Positions 43,070-52,849 are shown, counted from the first letter of the stretch. The stretch: DNA of 64,000 nucleotides from Aedoeadaptatus nemausensis (GCF_903819165.1 NZ_CAIJCS010000019.1:186001-250000), one strand, 5' to 3'. Made by a program: numbers and translations. Notes: generated by a model not told the origin, from the sequence alone.

Positions 43070-44164
43070 TTACATCTTCACCGAGGTCAAGACAGACATA
43101 ATGCCGTCGATGGCATAGGAGCGGCGGCTCGGTACCTCGCCCTGTTTTCGCGGTTCTTTTTCTTTCAATGTGGCCACCAAATAGTTTCCGTCTTTCGCGC
43201 CTAAGAGGAGCTGATCTTTTTTCGGAAACTCTTTGGGGTTTTCTTCCATGGTGCCTAAGATTTCGCCGGTGGCTTTAAACTTAAAAGCGATGCTGCCTTT
43301 GCCCTTTACCACTTCCACCCCTTCAATGCCGTCTTCCGGCCAATCCCAGGTAATGGCGGGATCGCTTAGGGTTTCTTTTTGGGTGATATCGCTGTATGCC
43401 AAGTCCTTCCGGTCGAAGGTGCCTAAGATGAGAAGATGTTTCTCTTCATCGTAGCAGACGGTTTTTTTCTGCGACTCAAAGACCTCTTCCATGTTTACAT
43501 AGCGCTTTTCGCCTTGGCGAAGCAGGGTATCCTTTCGAATGGGAATTTGAATGATTTTTCCCGATATGGTTTTAAAGGACACATTGTCTTTGTCTTTCAC
43601 GGGAAGGTAGCATGCCTTTTCCATGACCACCTCTTCGTCGATAAATGACTTGCCGTTTTTTTCGATGTAGTCCGACGCGTCCAAGAGTTGCCCGCAAAAA
43701 ATCACCCGGTCCACGGTTCGCGATGTCGGCGCGTCTTTTTGGGGATAGCTTCCCACGGTGACGATGCGCGCCTTCGGCATCCATTGAACAGGAAGGCCCG
43801 TGGCCTCGCCCAGGTAGCGGATCGGAATAAAGGTACTATTCTTCTCAAGATAGGGAGCTACGTCCATGGCCGCCTCCTTGCCGCCCATGCGGTAAGCTTT
43901 CTTTCCGATGGTCATGACCACGGCTGAATCACCCTTCGTTAAGGTGACTTCTTTTTTGTCCCCGTTCCATGCCACGGTGTAGCCCAACTCTTCAGTGACC
44001 GCGCGCAGAGGCAGGAAGGTGCGATTGTAGCGAATGGTGGGCGCCGCCTCTTCAGTAAAAAGCTCCCGGCCGTTGACGTAAATCGCGATGGGATCCGGCC
44101 CCTTCGCCAGAGCCACCGAGGGAAGGAGCAGGATGCAGAGTAACAATGTGGCTAACTTTTTCAT
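43070..44164 (-). CDS. Secreted protein with copper amine oxidase N-terminal-like domain
   Basis: 364 residues. Signal peptide (MKKLATLLLCILLLPSVALA). Residues about 25-130 form the copper amine oxidase N-domain-like fold: IYVNGRELFTEEAAPTIRYN, FLPLRAVTEELGYTVAWNG and the repeat FIPIRYLGEATGLPVQW. These occur as extracellular stalk or wall-binding modules in clostridia; no oxidase domain follows. The remaining two thirds are beta-rich and unrecognised. The ATG at 44164 has AAGGAGG six bases upstream; an earlier in-frame start would put 12 residues before the signal. Function unknown; a surface or envelope role is likely. Confidence 0.8.
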   Translation of the reverse strand: MKKLATLLLCILLLPSVALAKGPDPIAIYVNGRELFTEEAAPTIRYNRTFLPLRAVTEELGYTVAWNGDKKEVTLTKGDSAVVMTIGKKAYRMGGKEAAMDVAPYLEKNSTFIPIRYLGEATGLPVQWMPKARIVTVGSYPQKDAPTSRTVDRVIFCGQLLDASDYIEKNGKSFIDEEVVMEKACYLPVKDKDNVSFKTISGKIIQIPIRKDTLLRQGEKRYVNMEEVFESQKKTVCYDEEKHLLILGTFDRKDLAYSDITQKETLSDPAITWDWPEDGIEGVEVVKGKGSIAFKFKATGEILGTMEENPKEFPKKDQLLLGAKDGNYLVATLKEKEPRKQGEVPSRRSYAIDGIMSVLTSVKM

Positions 44165-44387
44165 AAATGCCTCCTTAAATAATTCTACGCGAGAGCGCAC
44201 GTCATTCTACACTTCACGTAATCTCTTTGTTCTGACGGATGTTTTCGACAATTCATTCGAATCACCGGTCCAAAACAGAAAAATTTAGGGTTATCTGTAT
44301 TTTATTATACCCCCCCAATAATTTTTCAATGCTTTTACGTGTAGGACATTGTTCGCCGCGGTCTTATGGAATTTTTTCCTTCCAAAC

Positions 44388-44416
44388 AAAAAAGCGCCGG
44401 TTTCCCGACGCTTCAT
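44388..44416 (-). terminator. Terminator of fprA
   Basis: Minus strand AAGCGTCGGG, AA, CCGGCGCTT then six T. Confidence 0.8.
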
Positions 44417-44426
44417 ATTTGTTTCC

Positions 44427-45629
44427 TTATTTCTTTAAAGCTTCCGCCATTTCTTTTGCCATTTGACGGCATTTTTCGAAGTCTTCGTCGCCGGGAAGTC
44501 CCATGACGTCGACGGTAGTGGGAAGGACTTCCCATTTACTTTGTTCGGCGAATTCCGCAAATTTCTTTTCGGCGCCGCCGCCCCAGGTGTAGTTGGTGAA
44601 GGTGCCGAGAACGTGGTTTTTCATCTTTTGTTTCTTAAGCACTTCTACGAGGTTTTCCATGGGAGGGAAAAGGCCTACATTGTAAGTGGGGCAACCTAAG
44701 ATAATGCCCTTATAGTTCCAGGTTTCGCTGATAAGGTAGCTGAGGTGGGTCTTGGAAATGTCGCGAATGCGAATATTGCGCACGCCTTCGTCGGCAAGAG
44801 CACGGGCGATGGATTCAGCGACAAATTCAGAGTTGCCGTACATGGAACCGTAGACGATGAGGACGCCGTCTTCTGTTTTTTGTTCGCTTAAATCGCTGTA
44901 TAAGCCGACAATGCGGCCGATGTTTTCGCGCCAAACCGGTCCGTGGTCCGGGCAGATCATTTTAATGTCCAGGCCTTCGAGCTTTTTAAGGGCGCGGATA
45001 ACTTGTACGCTGTACTTGCCGACGATGTTGGTGTAATAGCGAATGGTTTCTTCGCGGTATACTTCCCAATCTAATTGATCGTCGAAGATGGCGCCGTCTA
45101 ATGTGCCGAAGCCGCCAAAAGCGTCTTGGCTGAAAAGAATGCCCGTCTCTTCTTCGAAGCAGACCATGGATTCCGGCCAGTGGACCATGGGAGTGGTGTA
45201 GAAGGTAAGTTTACGTTCGCCGATTTCCACGGTTTCGCCGTCTTCTACGAGAACGACATTTTCTTCGCCGATGTTGTAGAAGTTGCTCATCATCTTGACG
45301 GCTTTTTTATTGGTAATGATTTTGATCTCAGGGAAACGTTCCACAACCGACTTCAAGGAAGAGGTATGGTCGGGCTCCATGTGGTTGACGACGACGTAAT
45401 CTAAGGGACGTCCGTCTAACACTTCGGAAATATTATCCATAAATTCGCGAACGGAGTCGATTCTTACGCAGTCGATAAGGCAGGTTTTGCTGCCGCCATC
45501 GAAGAGATAGGAGTTGTAGCTGATGCCGTCGGGCAGGGGCCACATGGCTTCAAATAAGTGGGTGTAGCGATCGTTGACACCGATGTAGTGCAAGTGATCA
45601 TTAATCTTAACAATTCTCAAATTTCCCAT
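44427..45629 (-). CDS. fprA: FprA-family A-type flavodiiron protein
   Basis: 400 residues. A metallo-beta-lactamase-like N-terminal domain with the di-iron ligands (NHMEPDHTSS near 83, VHW near 148, SQDAFG near 168 and CPDHGPVW near 227) and a C-terminal flavodoxin domain (VYGSMYGNSEFVAESIA near 262) binding FMN. In anaerobes it reduces O2 to water or NO to N2O in the cytosol, using reduced rubredoxin or F420-like donors. A rubredoxin gene is not nearby. AAAGGTGAT precedes the ATG. Confidence 0.94.
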   Translation of the reverse strand: MGNLRIVKINDHLHYIGVNDRYTHLFEAMWPLPDGISYNSYLFDGGSKTCLIDCVRIDSVREFMDNISEVLDGRPLDYVVVNHMEPDHTSSLKSVVERFPEIKIITNKKAVKMMSNFYNIGEENVVLVEDGETVEIGERKLTFYTTPMVHWPESMVCFEEETGILFSQDAFGGFGTLDGAIFDDQLDWEVYREETIRYYTNIVGKYSVQVIRALKKLEGLDIKMICPDHGPVWRENIGRIVGLYSDLSEQKTEDGVLIVYGSMYGNSEFVAESIARALADEGVRNIRIRDISKTHLSYLISETWNYKGIILGCPTYNVGLFPPMENLVEVLKKQKMKNHVLGTFTNYTWGGGAEKKFAEFAEQSKWEVLPTTVDVMGLPGDEDFEKCRQMAKEMAEALKK

Positions 45630-45668
45630 AATATCACCTTTCTTTTAGTTTATTTTATCTCACTTTAA

Positions 45669-45697
45669 AGTTTAACCTGTCCCGGATATATTTTCAA
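45669..45697 (-). promoter_or_regulatory. Promoter of fprA
   Basis: Minus strand TTGAAA (45692-45697), 17-base spacer, TAAACT (45669-45674), about 40 bases before the ATG. Confidence 0.6.
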
Positions 45698-45707
45698 TAA
45701 GGAAGCT

Positions 45708-46463
45708 TTAAATATCCAGTTCGAGAGTAACCGGACAGTGATCCGATCCTAAAATATCGTCGCGGATGTCCGCTTCTATAATAGCGTCGTTTAAATCGTC
45801 GCTTACGACGAAGTAATCGATACGCCAACCGGCATTGCGATCTCTGGCCTTGGTAATATAACTCCACCAGCTGTAACGATCCTCCGCATCCGGGTAGAGA
45901 TGGCGGAAGGTATCGGTGTAGCCCGCATCCAAGAGATTTTGGAACTGGGTGCGTTCCTCTTCCGTAAACCCGGCGTTCTTTTTATTGGAGGACGGGTTTT
46001 TCAGGTCGATCTCCTTGTGTGCCACATTTAAATCGCCGCAGAGCACCACAGGTTTTACGTTCTTGAGCATATTGAGATAATCTCTGAAATCATCTTCCCA
46101 CGTCATGCGATAGTCCAGACGGGCGAGGCCACGCTGAGAATTGGGCGTGTAGCAGGTGACGAGGAAGAAATCCTCGTATTCGCAGGTAATGACCCTCCCC
46201 TCATTGTCGTGTTCTTCCATGTCGATGCCGTAGGAAACGTGGAGAGGTTCTTCTTTTGTAAACACCGCCGTGCCGCTATAGCCTTTTTTCTCCGCATAGT
46301 TCCAGTATTGGTAATAGCCATCCAGTTCCAGATCCAGTTGACCTTCCGAAAGCTTAATTTCCTGCAGACAGAAAACATCTGCATCTATGTCGTTGAAAAA
46401 ATCCATAAAGCCCTTTTTCAGGGCGGCTCGAATGCCGTTGACATTCCAAGATACGAGTTTCAT
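45708..46463 (-). CDS. xth: Exodeoxyribonuclease III (ExoA)
   Basis: 251 residues. AP endonuclease/3' exonuclease of base-excision repair. [14 protein letters not shown] at the N-terminus, CLQEIKL (metal-binding Glu near 34), [15 protein letters not shown] near 110, [13 protein letters not shown] near 148 and [12 protein letters not shown] at the C-terminus (catalytic His) match ExoIII. One base separates it from ttcA upstream, so the two are co-transcribed. Confidence 0.95.
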   Translation of the reverse strand: MKLVSWNVNGIRAALKKGFMDFFNDIDADVFCLQEIKLSEGQLDLELDGYYQYWNYAEKKGYSGTAVFTKEEPLHVSYGIDMEEHDNEGRVITCEYEDFFLVTCYTPNSQRGLARLDYRMTWEDDFRDYLNMLKNVKPVVLCGDLNVAHKEIDLKNPSSNKKNAGFTEEERTQFQNLLDAGYTDTFRHLYPDAEDRYSWWSYITKARDRNAGWRIDYFVVSDDLNDAIIEADIRDDILGSDHCPVTLELDI

Positions 46464-46464
46464 T

Positions 46465-47289
46465 TTATTCTCCTTTGTCGTAACGATCTAAAAAGCTCAC
46501 CTGTTTCCCGTCGTAATCTTTGTAGCCCAGCAAAGCGCCGAGCTCCACATTTTGCGCCGAACGAAAAATGGACATGGCCACATTGGGATTTTCCTCGGCG
46601 ATTTCTTCGATAAGATTCTTCACATAGGCGCGGGCGCCGAAATTTTCTTTTTGGGTCACGGTGCAGGCACAGTCGATGGGGGTGAGATCATTGGCGCGCA
46701 CGAAGCGCCGAATATCTTCTTCCCGAATGTAGACCATGGGCCGAATAAGCTCCATATCCTCGAAATTGGTGGCGTGAAGTTTGGGCATCATAGTCTTGTA
46801 GCTGCCGCCGAAGAGCACGTTCATCAGCACGGTTTCGATCACATCGTCGAAGTGATGGCCTAAAGCGAGTTTGTTAGCGCCTAATGACTGTGCCTTGTCG
46901 TAGAGGCTTCCCCGTCGCATACGGGCGCAAATATAGCAGGGCTTCTCGCCGCCCATATCCTCTGCCACTTCGAATACATTGCTGTCGTACATTTGCAGAG
47001 GGATCCCCATGGCCTCCGCCGTCACCTTCACCTGCTCCTGAATGGAGGGGAGATACCCCGGGTTCATGCAGATAAATAAAAGTTCGAACTGCTTTTTGCC
47101 GTGGCGCTTCAACTCCTGCAAAAGTTTAGCCAAAAGAAGGGAATCCTTTCCCCCGCTAATGGCCACGGCGATCACGTCTCCGTCGTCGATCATATCGAAG
47201 TCGTTGATGCCCTTTACAAAACGGCGCCAAATTTGTTTTCTATACCGTTTAATAATACTGCGTTCTATTTCCGCTACTGTCGCTGTCAT
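46465..47289 (-). CDS. ttcA: tRNA 2-thiocytidine biosynthesis protein TtcA-like
   Basis: 274 residues. The N-type ATP pyrophosphatase PP-loop [13 protein letters not shown] near residue 45 and [10 protein letters not shown] near 117 (Cys-x2-Cys for the Fe-S cluster) match TtcA, which thiolates C32 of certain tRNAs. [14 protein letters not shown] follows. Other members of this PP-loop family act on different tRNA bases, so the exact target is unproven. A terminator-like hairpin lies 18 bases before the start. Confidence 0.87.
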   Translation of the reverse strand: MTATVAEIERSIIKRYRKQIWRRFVKGINDFDMIDDGDVIAVAISGGKDSLLLAKLLQELKRHGKKQFELLFICMNPGYLPSIQEQVKVTAEAMGIPLQMYDSNVFEVAEDMGGEKPCYICARMRRGSLYDKAQSLGANKLALGHHFDDVIETVLMNVLFGGSYKTMMPKLHATNFEDMELIRPMVYIREEDIRRFVRANDLTPIDCACTVTQKENFGARAYVKNLIEEIAEENPNVAMSIFRSAQNVELGALLGYKDYDGKQVSFLDRYDKGE

Positions 47290-47306
47290 ATCCTAGCCTC
47301 TCTATT

Positions 47307-47333
47307 AAAAAATCCCGCCGGGCGGGATAGTCT
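47307..47333 (-). terminator. Hairpin with T-run in the ttcA leader (possible attenuator)
   Basis: Minus strand TATCCCGCC, CGGCGGGAT then six T, ending 18 bases before the ttcA start. The nearest upstream minus-strand gene has its own terminator 350 bases away and only the tRNA lies between, on the other strand. So this one appears to act on the ttcA transcript itself. Confidence 0.6.
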
Positions 47334-47432
47334 TACTTATTTATACTACTATAAATGAGGATATCTTTCAATAAAGCCCCTTCCCGCAGTTGCGGAAACA
47401 TGGCCGCCTGGTAAATCTTTTATAAGATTCTC

Positions 47433-47461
47433 TTGCATTTTCTCTCTACTTGGCCTAAAAT
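47433..47461 (+). promoter_or_regulatory. Promoter of tRNA-Thr
   Basis: TTGCAT (47433-47438), 17-base spacer, TAAAAT (47456-47461), 13 bases before the mature tRNA 5' end. Confidence 0.65.
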
Positions 47462-47474
47462 AATAGGAGTATTC

Positions 47475-47550
47475 GCTAACGTGGCTCAGATGGTAGAGCA
47501 GCTGATTCGTAATCAGCAGGTCAGGGGTTCAAGTCCCCTCGTTAGCTCCA
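47475..47550 (+). tRNA. tRNA-Thr (anticodon CGU)
   Basis: 76 bases including an encoded CCA end. Acceptor arms GCTAACG/CGTTAGC, D-arm GCTCAGATGGTAGAGC, anticodon stem GCTGA/TCAGC with loop TTCGTAA (anticodon CGT), and T-arm AGGGG-TTCAAGT-CCCCT all fold. It reads ACG threonine codons. It stands alone with its own promoter and terminator. Confidence 0.95.
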
Positions 47551-47552
47551 AA

Positions 47553-47578
47553 TTGACGCCTGCGGGCGTCTTTTTTTA
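47553..47578 (+). terminator. Terminator of tRNA-Thr
   Basis: GACGCC, TGC, GGGCGTC then seven T, directly after the tRNA. Confidence 0.85.
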
Positions 47579-47665
47579 TGGTTTGAATTGTCGGGCTAAG
47601 TGCAACTCCACTGAAATAAAAATAGTTTTTTATCATTTCTCTTGATTAGTTTTCGTCTACTGCAA

Positions 47666-47702
47666 AAATAAAAGGCAGCAAATTAAATACCATTGCTGCC
47701 TC
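47666..47702 (-). terminator. Terminator of the secreted protein gene at 47723
   Basis: Minus strand GGCAGCAATGG and AATTTGCTGCC pair, then TTTTATTTTT. Confidence 0.8.
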
Positions 47703-47722
47703 TATAAGATACATCGTCACCA

Positions 47723-48547
47723 TTAGTTGTTGAGTAAATAAGACCTTAATTCATTCGCTCTAATCCATGTCGTCTTGTCGAGATACCACTGTAACTTTTC
47801 TCCTGGGAAATTGCGATGATCCGCATCCTTTTTCTTCTCATCTACAGATTCTTCAATGGTACTTTCTTTCGCTTCAACTAATGCTTTCTTTACTTGTTCT
47901 AAACTATGATAATGTACGTCGCCATTTTCATAATCAGTTTTATTAGATTGCATCTTCACTGCTTTTTGTTGCCCAAGTCCTGACCGAAGGTCAAACGTCT
48001 CTACGACGACATCGCCCATTAAATTCCCCGATGCTAAATCATCCGAAATAGCGGCAACCACCTTATATGTGTCGCCTTGTTTTTGAACAATGAGTTTATA
48101 AGTGAACACTGCCCCCGAATTAATTGCACCGCCATCTCTTATATCATCATATTGATAAAATATTCTGGCTAGTACCTCATACTGACTTCCTCCTAAGGGA
48201 GTCACTGTCATATCTTGAATGTTCCAGTGTTTTACTTTATATTGCAGGTTAAATATTTCTTGCTGATATTTAATAACTTCTTTTTTATCCCGTATATAAC
48301 GAATCAAATCCTTAGATTGCGGATCGACATCTTTTAAATCATAGTGATCCAAGTCGGCGAAATCTGAAAAAACATTTATTATGAAGTCACATGCAAAATC
48401 TTTTATCGGTTCATTCGCCCTTTGTTGGCGTACAGTATTACTTCCGGTATTGGCGATTCTTGTCGCTGACACACTATTCGGACAAATGGCTAAGGCTAAA
48501 AATAAAATGCCCACTGTTAGCCATTGTTTGTATTTCCTATTTTTCAT
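47723..48547 (-). CDS. Secreted protein of unknown function
   Basis: About 274 residues. A basic N-terminus (MKNRKYKQW), a hydrophobic core and a VSA-TR-type signal cleavage site near residue 28 mark export. The body has a helical start (PIKDFACDFIINVFSDFADL), a beta-rich middle resembling the domain that precedes amidase regions in some Firmicutes proteins (YEVLARIFYQYDD, FTYKLIVQKQGDTYKVVAAISDD), and a charged coiled tail ending in RANELRSYLLNN. No catalytic domain is recognised. The ATG at 48547 has AGGAG six bases upstream. Base composition is AT-richer than its neighbours. Confidence 0.7.
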   Translation of the reverse strand: MKNRKYKQWLTVGILFLALAICPNSVSATRIANTGSNTVRQQRANEPIKDFACDFIINVFSDFADLDHYDLKDVDPQSKDLIRYIRDKKEVIKYQQEIFNLQYKVKHWNIQDMTVTPLGGSQYEVLARIFYQYDDIRDGGAINSGAVFTYKLIVQKQGDTYKVVAAISDDLASGNLMGDVVVETFDLRSGLGQQKAVKMQSNKTDYENGDVHYHSLEQVKKALVEAKESTIEESVDEKKKDADHRNFPGEKLQWYLDKTTWIRANELRSYLLNN

Positions 48548-48657
48548 TTCCATCTCCTTTCATCAATCTAACATATACTAGGAAATCCTTTTCTGCCTAA
48601 AGTATAATTTATCTTTTTGCCCATTTCAATATTATTTCTCATTTCATGATTGCACTT

Positions 48658-48690
48658 CAAAAAAGGAAGTCCGTTTGCCGAACTTCCCGA
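48658..48690 (-). terminator. Terminator of rarD
   Basis: Minus strand GGAAGTTCGG, CAAA, CGGACTTCC then six T. Confidence 0.85.
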
Positions 48691-48705
48691 TTTTCAAATA
48701 GATAT

Positions 48706-49566
48706 TTAATTTTCCACGGGCTTTCCTCGATATTTCAAGCTGTCCCACAAAAAGAGCGCCACACCGACCCAGACGAAGGCAAACATAATGCCGTGTACTT
48801 TCGTAAATGCTTCTCCGTAAAAGAAGACACCGATTAAAAGTTGGATCGTCGGGTTAATATACATTAAGATACCCGCCAGGGAAAGGCTCGTGGTCTTCAT
48901 TCCCATGGCAAACAGGATGAGGGGCACGCTGGTGGCGATGCCTGTCGTGGGGAGCATCCACCATTGAAAGGATGTTATATTGGAAAGATCGCTTACCAGG
49001 AAAAGATAGACCAGGGCGATCGGCGTGACCCACATGGTTTCCACAAAAATGCTCGTAATCCCCGGCGCCGTCACTTTCTTTTTTATGGCGCCATAAACTG
49101 AAAAGCTAACGCCGATAAAAATGGCGAAGAGAGGTAACTCGCCGTAGGCCACCATTGACACGATAACGCCTATAAGGGCGAGGGCGAAGGCAAGCCATTG
49201 CAGGGGCCTGAGCTTTTCTCCGTAAACGAAAGAACCGATGACGATGGAAAACAAGGGATACATGTAGTAAGCCAGGGATGCATCCAGTACTCTTCCCGTC
49301 ATAACGGCGGTAATGTAGCCGCCCCAGTTCAAACTCACCACGATGCCCGCGGCGAGCAATGTGAGCATTTGCTTTTTATCTTTCAGTACTTTTTTAAGCA
49401 CATCCGTCTGCTTCCCGAGGACGACTAAGATCAGACAAAAAACCATGGACCAGGCGATGCGAAAGGCGAGCACGGCCATGGGATCAATAGTTGAAAACAT
49501 GCTCCAGTAGGCGGCGATAAGCCCCCACATAATGTAGCACGCCAGAACTAAAAGACTTCCGGTCAT
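48706..49566 (-). CDS. rarD: RarD-type EamA-family transporter
   Basis: 286 residues with about ten membrane helices. The start GSLLVLACYIMWGLIAAYW and the blocks SLNWGGYITAV, SLAYYMYPLFSIVIGSFVYGEKL and SLAGILMYINPTIQLLIGVFFYGE are typical of RarD within the drug/metabolite transporter superfamily. Substrate unknown; the chloramphenicol link in the family name is historic. It starts 23 bases after truA and may belong to the ecfA1-ecfA2-ecfT-truA transcript. Confidence 0.88.
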   Translation of the reverse strand: MTGSLLVLACYIMWGLIAAYWSMFSTIDPMAVLAFRIAWSMVFCLILVVLGKQTDVLKKVLKDKKQMLTLLAAGIVVSLNWGGYITAVMTGRVLDASLAYYMYPLFSIVIGSFVYGEKLRPLQWLAFALALIGVIVSMVAYGELPLFAIFIGVSFSVYGAIKKKVTAPGITSIFVETMWVTPIALVYLFLVSDLSNITSFQWWMLPTTGIATSVPLILFAMGMKTTSLSLAGILMYINPTIQLLIGVFFYGEAFTKVHGIMFAFVWVGVALFLWDSLKYRGKPVEN

Positions 49567-49589
49567 GTCCCCTCACTCCTTTACTGTTC

Positions 49590-50336
49590 TTATCCCGAAT
49601 AATCGATGGACATTAAGATCAAGCCTTCCGATGGCGCTGTGGGCCCGAGATCCCCGCGATCTAAGGTCTTTGTCGCCTTAAAAAGCTGATCCACAGGTTT
49701 CATGCCCCTTCCGATTTCGATAGCACAGCCCATAATAATGCGGATCTGATTTTTTAAAAAGCTCATGGCGTAAAAGTCTACGTCGATAAAGTCGCCTTCC
49801 CGCTTAAGCTCGATGCGATCGATGGCCCGCTTCGGATTTCCCGGAGAGGCGTAGCGACCGATAAAGGCGGAAAAATCATGAAAGCCCTGAATCATAGAGA
49901 GGGCCTCTGCCATTTTTTCGTGATCCAGAGGATAGGGCACGTGGGTGTAGGCCCGATCTAAAAAACCGTTTCGATGCTTACTGTTGTAAATGCGGTATTT
50001 ATAGTGCTTGCTCTTGGCACTGTAGCGGGAATGAAACTCCTCCGGCACTTCCTCTGCATAGGTAATGCTTACATCTTTCGGCAAATACTGATTGATGACC
50101 CGAGGAAGATTCCCGAGGTCGATGGGCGTGTCGGAATGAAAATTCGCCCGCTGGCCCATGGCATGGACGCCTTTATCCGTTCGCCCCGCCGATTGCAGAT
50201 TCACGGGATGCTTTACCGCTTCTTCCACGGCTTTTTTTAAATGAGCTTCGATGGTGCGCAGGGTCTTCGGCGACTGATCCTGGTAGCCGTAAAAATCCGT
50301 GCCGTCGTAGGCGATGGTGAGTAAAATATTTCTCAT
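49590..50336 (-). CDS. truA: tRNA pseudouridine(38-40) synthase TruA
   Basis: About 248 residues. TIAYDGTDFYGYQDQ at the N-terminus and AGRTDKGVHAMGQ near 52, with the catalytic Asp, are diagnostic. FLKNQIRIIMG is near the C-terminus. It isomerises U38-40 in tRNA anticodon arms. The ATG at 50336 overlaps the ecfT stop as ATGA; longer in-frame starts would run deep into ecfT and are not used. ecfA-ecfA-ecfT-truA is a conserved Firmicutes order. Confidence 0.94.
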   Translation of the reverse strand: MRNILLTIAYDGTDFYGYQDQSPKTLRTIEAHLKKAVEEAVKHPVNLQSAGRTDKGVHAMGQRANFHSDTPIDLGNLPRVINQYLPKDVSITYAEEVPEEFHSRYSAKSKHYKYRIYNSKHRNGFLDRAYTHVPYPLDHEKMAEALSMIQGFHDFSAFIGRYASPGNPKRAIDRIELKREGDFIDVDFYAMSFLKNQIRIIMGCAIEIGRGMKPVDQLFKATKTLDRGDLGPTAPSEGLILMSIDYSG

Positions 50337-51145
50337 GGCAGGGGCACAGCCATCCAACGGGTAGCGCATACGACGATGAGAAAGATCAGATTTCCCGCAA
50401 AGTAGACCTTGTCTTGGGAAGTTACCACCAGGGGATTGAGTTTCGTGCGGTGATCGTCTCCCCGGTAACATCTGCTCTCCATGGCCGTAGCCAACTCTTC
50501 TGCACGGCGAAGGGCGTTTAAAATTAAGGGCACGAGAAGAGGCACCAGGTTTTTCGCCCGGTTCAACACATTTCCCGATTCGAAATCGGCGCCTCTTGCC
50601 ATTTGCGCCTTCATAATTTTATCCGTCTCGTCGATTAAGGTGGGGATAAAGCGAAGGGCGATGGTGATCATCATGGCAATGGCGTGGGCGGGAAAGCCCA
50701 CGGCCTTCAGAGGTGAGAGCAATTTCTCGATCCCTTCGGTTAATGCCAAGGGCGAGGTGGTAAGGGTTAAAAGGCTCGTTCCCACAACGAGGAGCACGAG
50801 GCGAATGCCCATAAAGACTGCCTGATGGAGCCCTTCATTTGAAATGCTCAAGATCCCGAGGCGGAAAATTTCTTCCCCGGGGATGAAGAACAGGTTCATC
50901 AAAAAGGTAAAGATCAAAATGAGGCGTAGAGGTTTCAGTCCTTTAATCACCATATTGGCGGGAATCTTCGCCGCGTAGATAATTAAAAACAACCAGACGA
51001 AAATAAGAAGATAGGGCCAGAAGGAATTGATGAAAAACAAGCTCGCAATAAAGATCATCATGATTAAAATTTTAAAGCGAGGATCCAATTCATGTACCGG
51101 CGATTCCGCCGGAAAGTATTGGCCGATGGTAATATCTTTAAGCAT
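50333..51145 (-). CDS. ecfT: General ECF transporter T component EcfT
   Basis: 270 residues with about five to six membrane helices. IGQYFPAESPVHELDPRFKI at the start and the two coupling motifs AQMARGADF and ATAMESRCY (Ala-Arg-Gly-type positions) near 190-235 identify EcfT. It links the two ATPases to exchangeable S components in the membrane. Its start overlaps ecfA2 by eight bases. The PanT-like protein at 10.6 kb and perhaps others would use this module. Confidence 0.93.
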   Translation of the reverse strand: MLKDITIGQYFPAESPVHELDPRFKILIMMIFIASLFFINSFWPYLLIFVWLFLIIYAAKIPANMVIKGLKPLRLILIFTFLMNLFFIPGEEIFRLGILSISNEGLHQAVFMGIRLVLLVVGTSLLTLTTSPLALTEGIEKLLSPLKAVGFPAHAIAMMITIALRFIPTLIDETDKIMKAQMARGADFESGNVLNRAKNLVPLLVPLILNALRRAEELATAMESRCYRGDDHRTKLNPLVVTSQDKVYFAGNLIFLIVVCATRWMAVPLP

Positions 51146-52001
51146 GGCGAGCCTCCCACCAGTTCGTAAGTTCTTTAAGGGCTTCGTCGACGGTGATGCA
51201 GTTTTCTTCCACGTCCAGTCCCTTTTCCTTGAGCATGGTCATGGCGCTGCGCACTTGGGGCACGCCGAGGCCGATGGATTCCAGCTCTTTTTCCCGCTTA
51301 AAAATTTCCCGCGGCGTATCGTCCATGCGCACTTCCCCGTTGTCCATAACGATCATGCGGGTTGCCAATTGGGCCACCTCTTCCATGCTGTGGCTTACGA
51401 GGACGATGGTGGTGTCGGTGGTGTCGTAAATTCCCTTGATCTCCCGTAAAATTTCGCGGCTCCCGTGGGGATCCAGGCCCGCCGTCGGTTCGTCCAAAAC
51501 GAGGACCTCCGGCTCCATGGCGAGGATTCCCGCAATGGCCACTCTTCGCTTCTGCCCGCCGGAAAGAGAGAAGGGACTCTCTTCCCCGATGTCGTCGTAA
51601 GAAAGGCCCACCCGTTCCATGGCGCGGCGTACTCTAAGGTCTACCTCTTCTTCAGAAAGTCCCTGGTTTACCGCTCCGAAGGCGATGTCTTTAATCACAG
51701 TCTCTTCAAACAATTGGTACTCCGGGTATTGAAACACGAGGCCCACTTTTTGGCGAAGAGTAGCGATTTTGTTGCCCTTTTCCCTGTAATTGATGCCGTC
51801 GTATAAAATCTCGCCGCTAGTCGGCTCGTTTAATCCGTTTAAATGCTGAACGAGGGTCGATTTTCCACTCCCGGTGTGGCCGATAAGGGCGATAAATTCT
51901 CCGGCCTCGATCTCAAGATTAATATTGTTTAACGCCTTTTTTTCAAAAGGCATTCCTTCATTGTAAATGTAGCTTACATTTCGGATGCTGATGCGCGACA
52001 T
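51138..52001 (-). CDS. ecfA2: ECF transporter ATPase EcfA2
   Basis: 287 residues. Walker [10 protein letters not shown] near 41, Q-loop [13 protein letters not shown] near 92, signature [13 protein letters not shown] near 146, Walker [14 protein letters not shown] and the H-loop SHSMEE are intact. The EYQLF in the Q-loop region is typical of the second ECF ATPase. It forms a heterodimer with EcfA1. The start lies 28 bases inside the ecfA1 end. Confidence 0.94.
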   Translation of the reverse strand: MSRISIRNVSYIYNEGMPFEKKALNNINLEIEAGEFIALIGHTGSGKSTLVQHLNGLNEPTSGEILYDGINYREKGNKIATLRQKVGLVFQYPEYQLFEETVIKDIAFGAVNQGLSEEEVDLRVRRAMERVGLSYDDIGEESPFSLSGGQKRRVAIAGILAMEPEVLVLDEPTAGLDPHGSREILREIKGIYDTTDTTIVLVSHSMEEVAQLATRMIVMDNGEVRMDDTPREIFKREKELESIGLGVPQVRSAMTMLKEKGLDVEENCITVDEALKELTNWWEARHA

Positions 52002-52807
52002 AAGGCGTTGACAAACTCCTCTCTGTTTAAAATTCCCTCAGGCAGGGGCACGCCGATTTTTCTCAGGCGATAGGCGAGTTCCGTAACCTGGGGCACGTCC
52101 AGGCCGATCCGCTTCATGGTCTCTACTTGATTGAAGACCTCTCTCGGCTCGCCCTCTAAAAGAACGGAGCCCTTTTCCATTACCACCACCCGGTCCGCCT
52201 GCACGGCTTCGTTCATAAAGTGGGTAATGAGGAGCACAGTTTTATTTTCCTCGCGATTTAATTTTAAAATCGTCTTCATAACTTCTTTTCGCCCCACAGG
52301 ATCCAGCATGGCTGTGGGTTCGTCCATGACGATGTAATCGGGATTCATCGCAAGGATGCCTGCAATGGCCACTCTCTGCTTTTGCCCGCCGGAAAGCTTA
52401 TGAGGCTCCGCATCTTTATAATCCGTCATTTCCACGGCGTCCAATGCGTAGTCCACTCGTCTCCGAATTTCTTCCTGGGGAAGTCCCAGGTTTTCCGCTC
52501 CGAATGCCACGTCCTCTTCCACAATGGTGGCGACGATTTGATTGTCCGGATTTTGGAATACCATACCGGCGCGGCCACGAATGTTCCAAATATCCTCTTC
52601 ATTTTTTGTGTTCATCTCATCAACGAGGACATCTCCCTCCAGGGGTTGGTAAAGCCCGTTGATGCACTTCGCCAAGGTGGATTTTCCGCTACCGTTGTGA
52701 CCTAATATAGCGACGAATTCACCCTTCTCCACTTTAAGATTCACGCCGTCCACGGCATTTCGCTCGCCGTCGTCATAGCGATAGACTAAATTTTTTATCT
52801 CTAACAT
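51974..52807 (-). CDS. ecfA1: ECF transporter ATPase EcfA1
   Basis: 277 residues. Walker [10 protein letters not shown] near 37, Q-loop [20 protein letters not shown] near 88 (typical of EcfA1), signature [13 protein letters not shown] near 140, Walker [14 protein letters not shown] and THFMNEA are present. First gene of ecfA1-ecfA2-ecfT-truA. An extended -10 lies about 45 bases upstream. Confidence 0.94.
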   Translation of the reverse strand: MLEIKNLVYRYDDGERNAVDGVNLKVEKGEFVAILGHNGSGKSTLAKCINGLYQPLEGDVLVDEMNTKNEEDIWNIRGRAGMVFQNPDNQIVATIVEEDVAFGAENLGLPQEEIRRRVDYALDAVEMTDYKDAEPHKLSGGQKQRVAIAGILAMNPDYIVMDEPTAMLDPVGRKEVMKTILKLNREENKTVLLITHFMNEAVQADRVVVMEKGSVLLEGEPREVFNQVETMKRIGLDVPQVTELAYRLRKIGVPLPEGILNREEFVNALCRASASEM

Positions 52808-52849
52808 AAAAGCTCCTTAAAAGCTCAAAAGCTTGTAATCAACCTATAT

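Noticed and set aside
43070-44164. Copper amine oxidase enzyme
   Set aside because: Only the N-terminal stalk-like domain is present; there is no topaquinone or copper-binding catalytic region.
50337-50471. Longer TruA with 45 extra N-terminal residues
   Set aside because: It would lie wholly inside ecfT in another frame. The ATGA overlap at 50333-50336 and the standard TruA N-terminus point to 50336.
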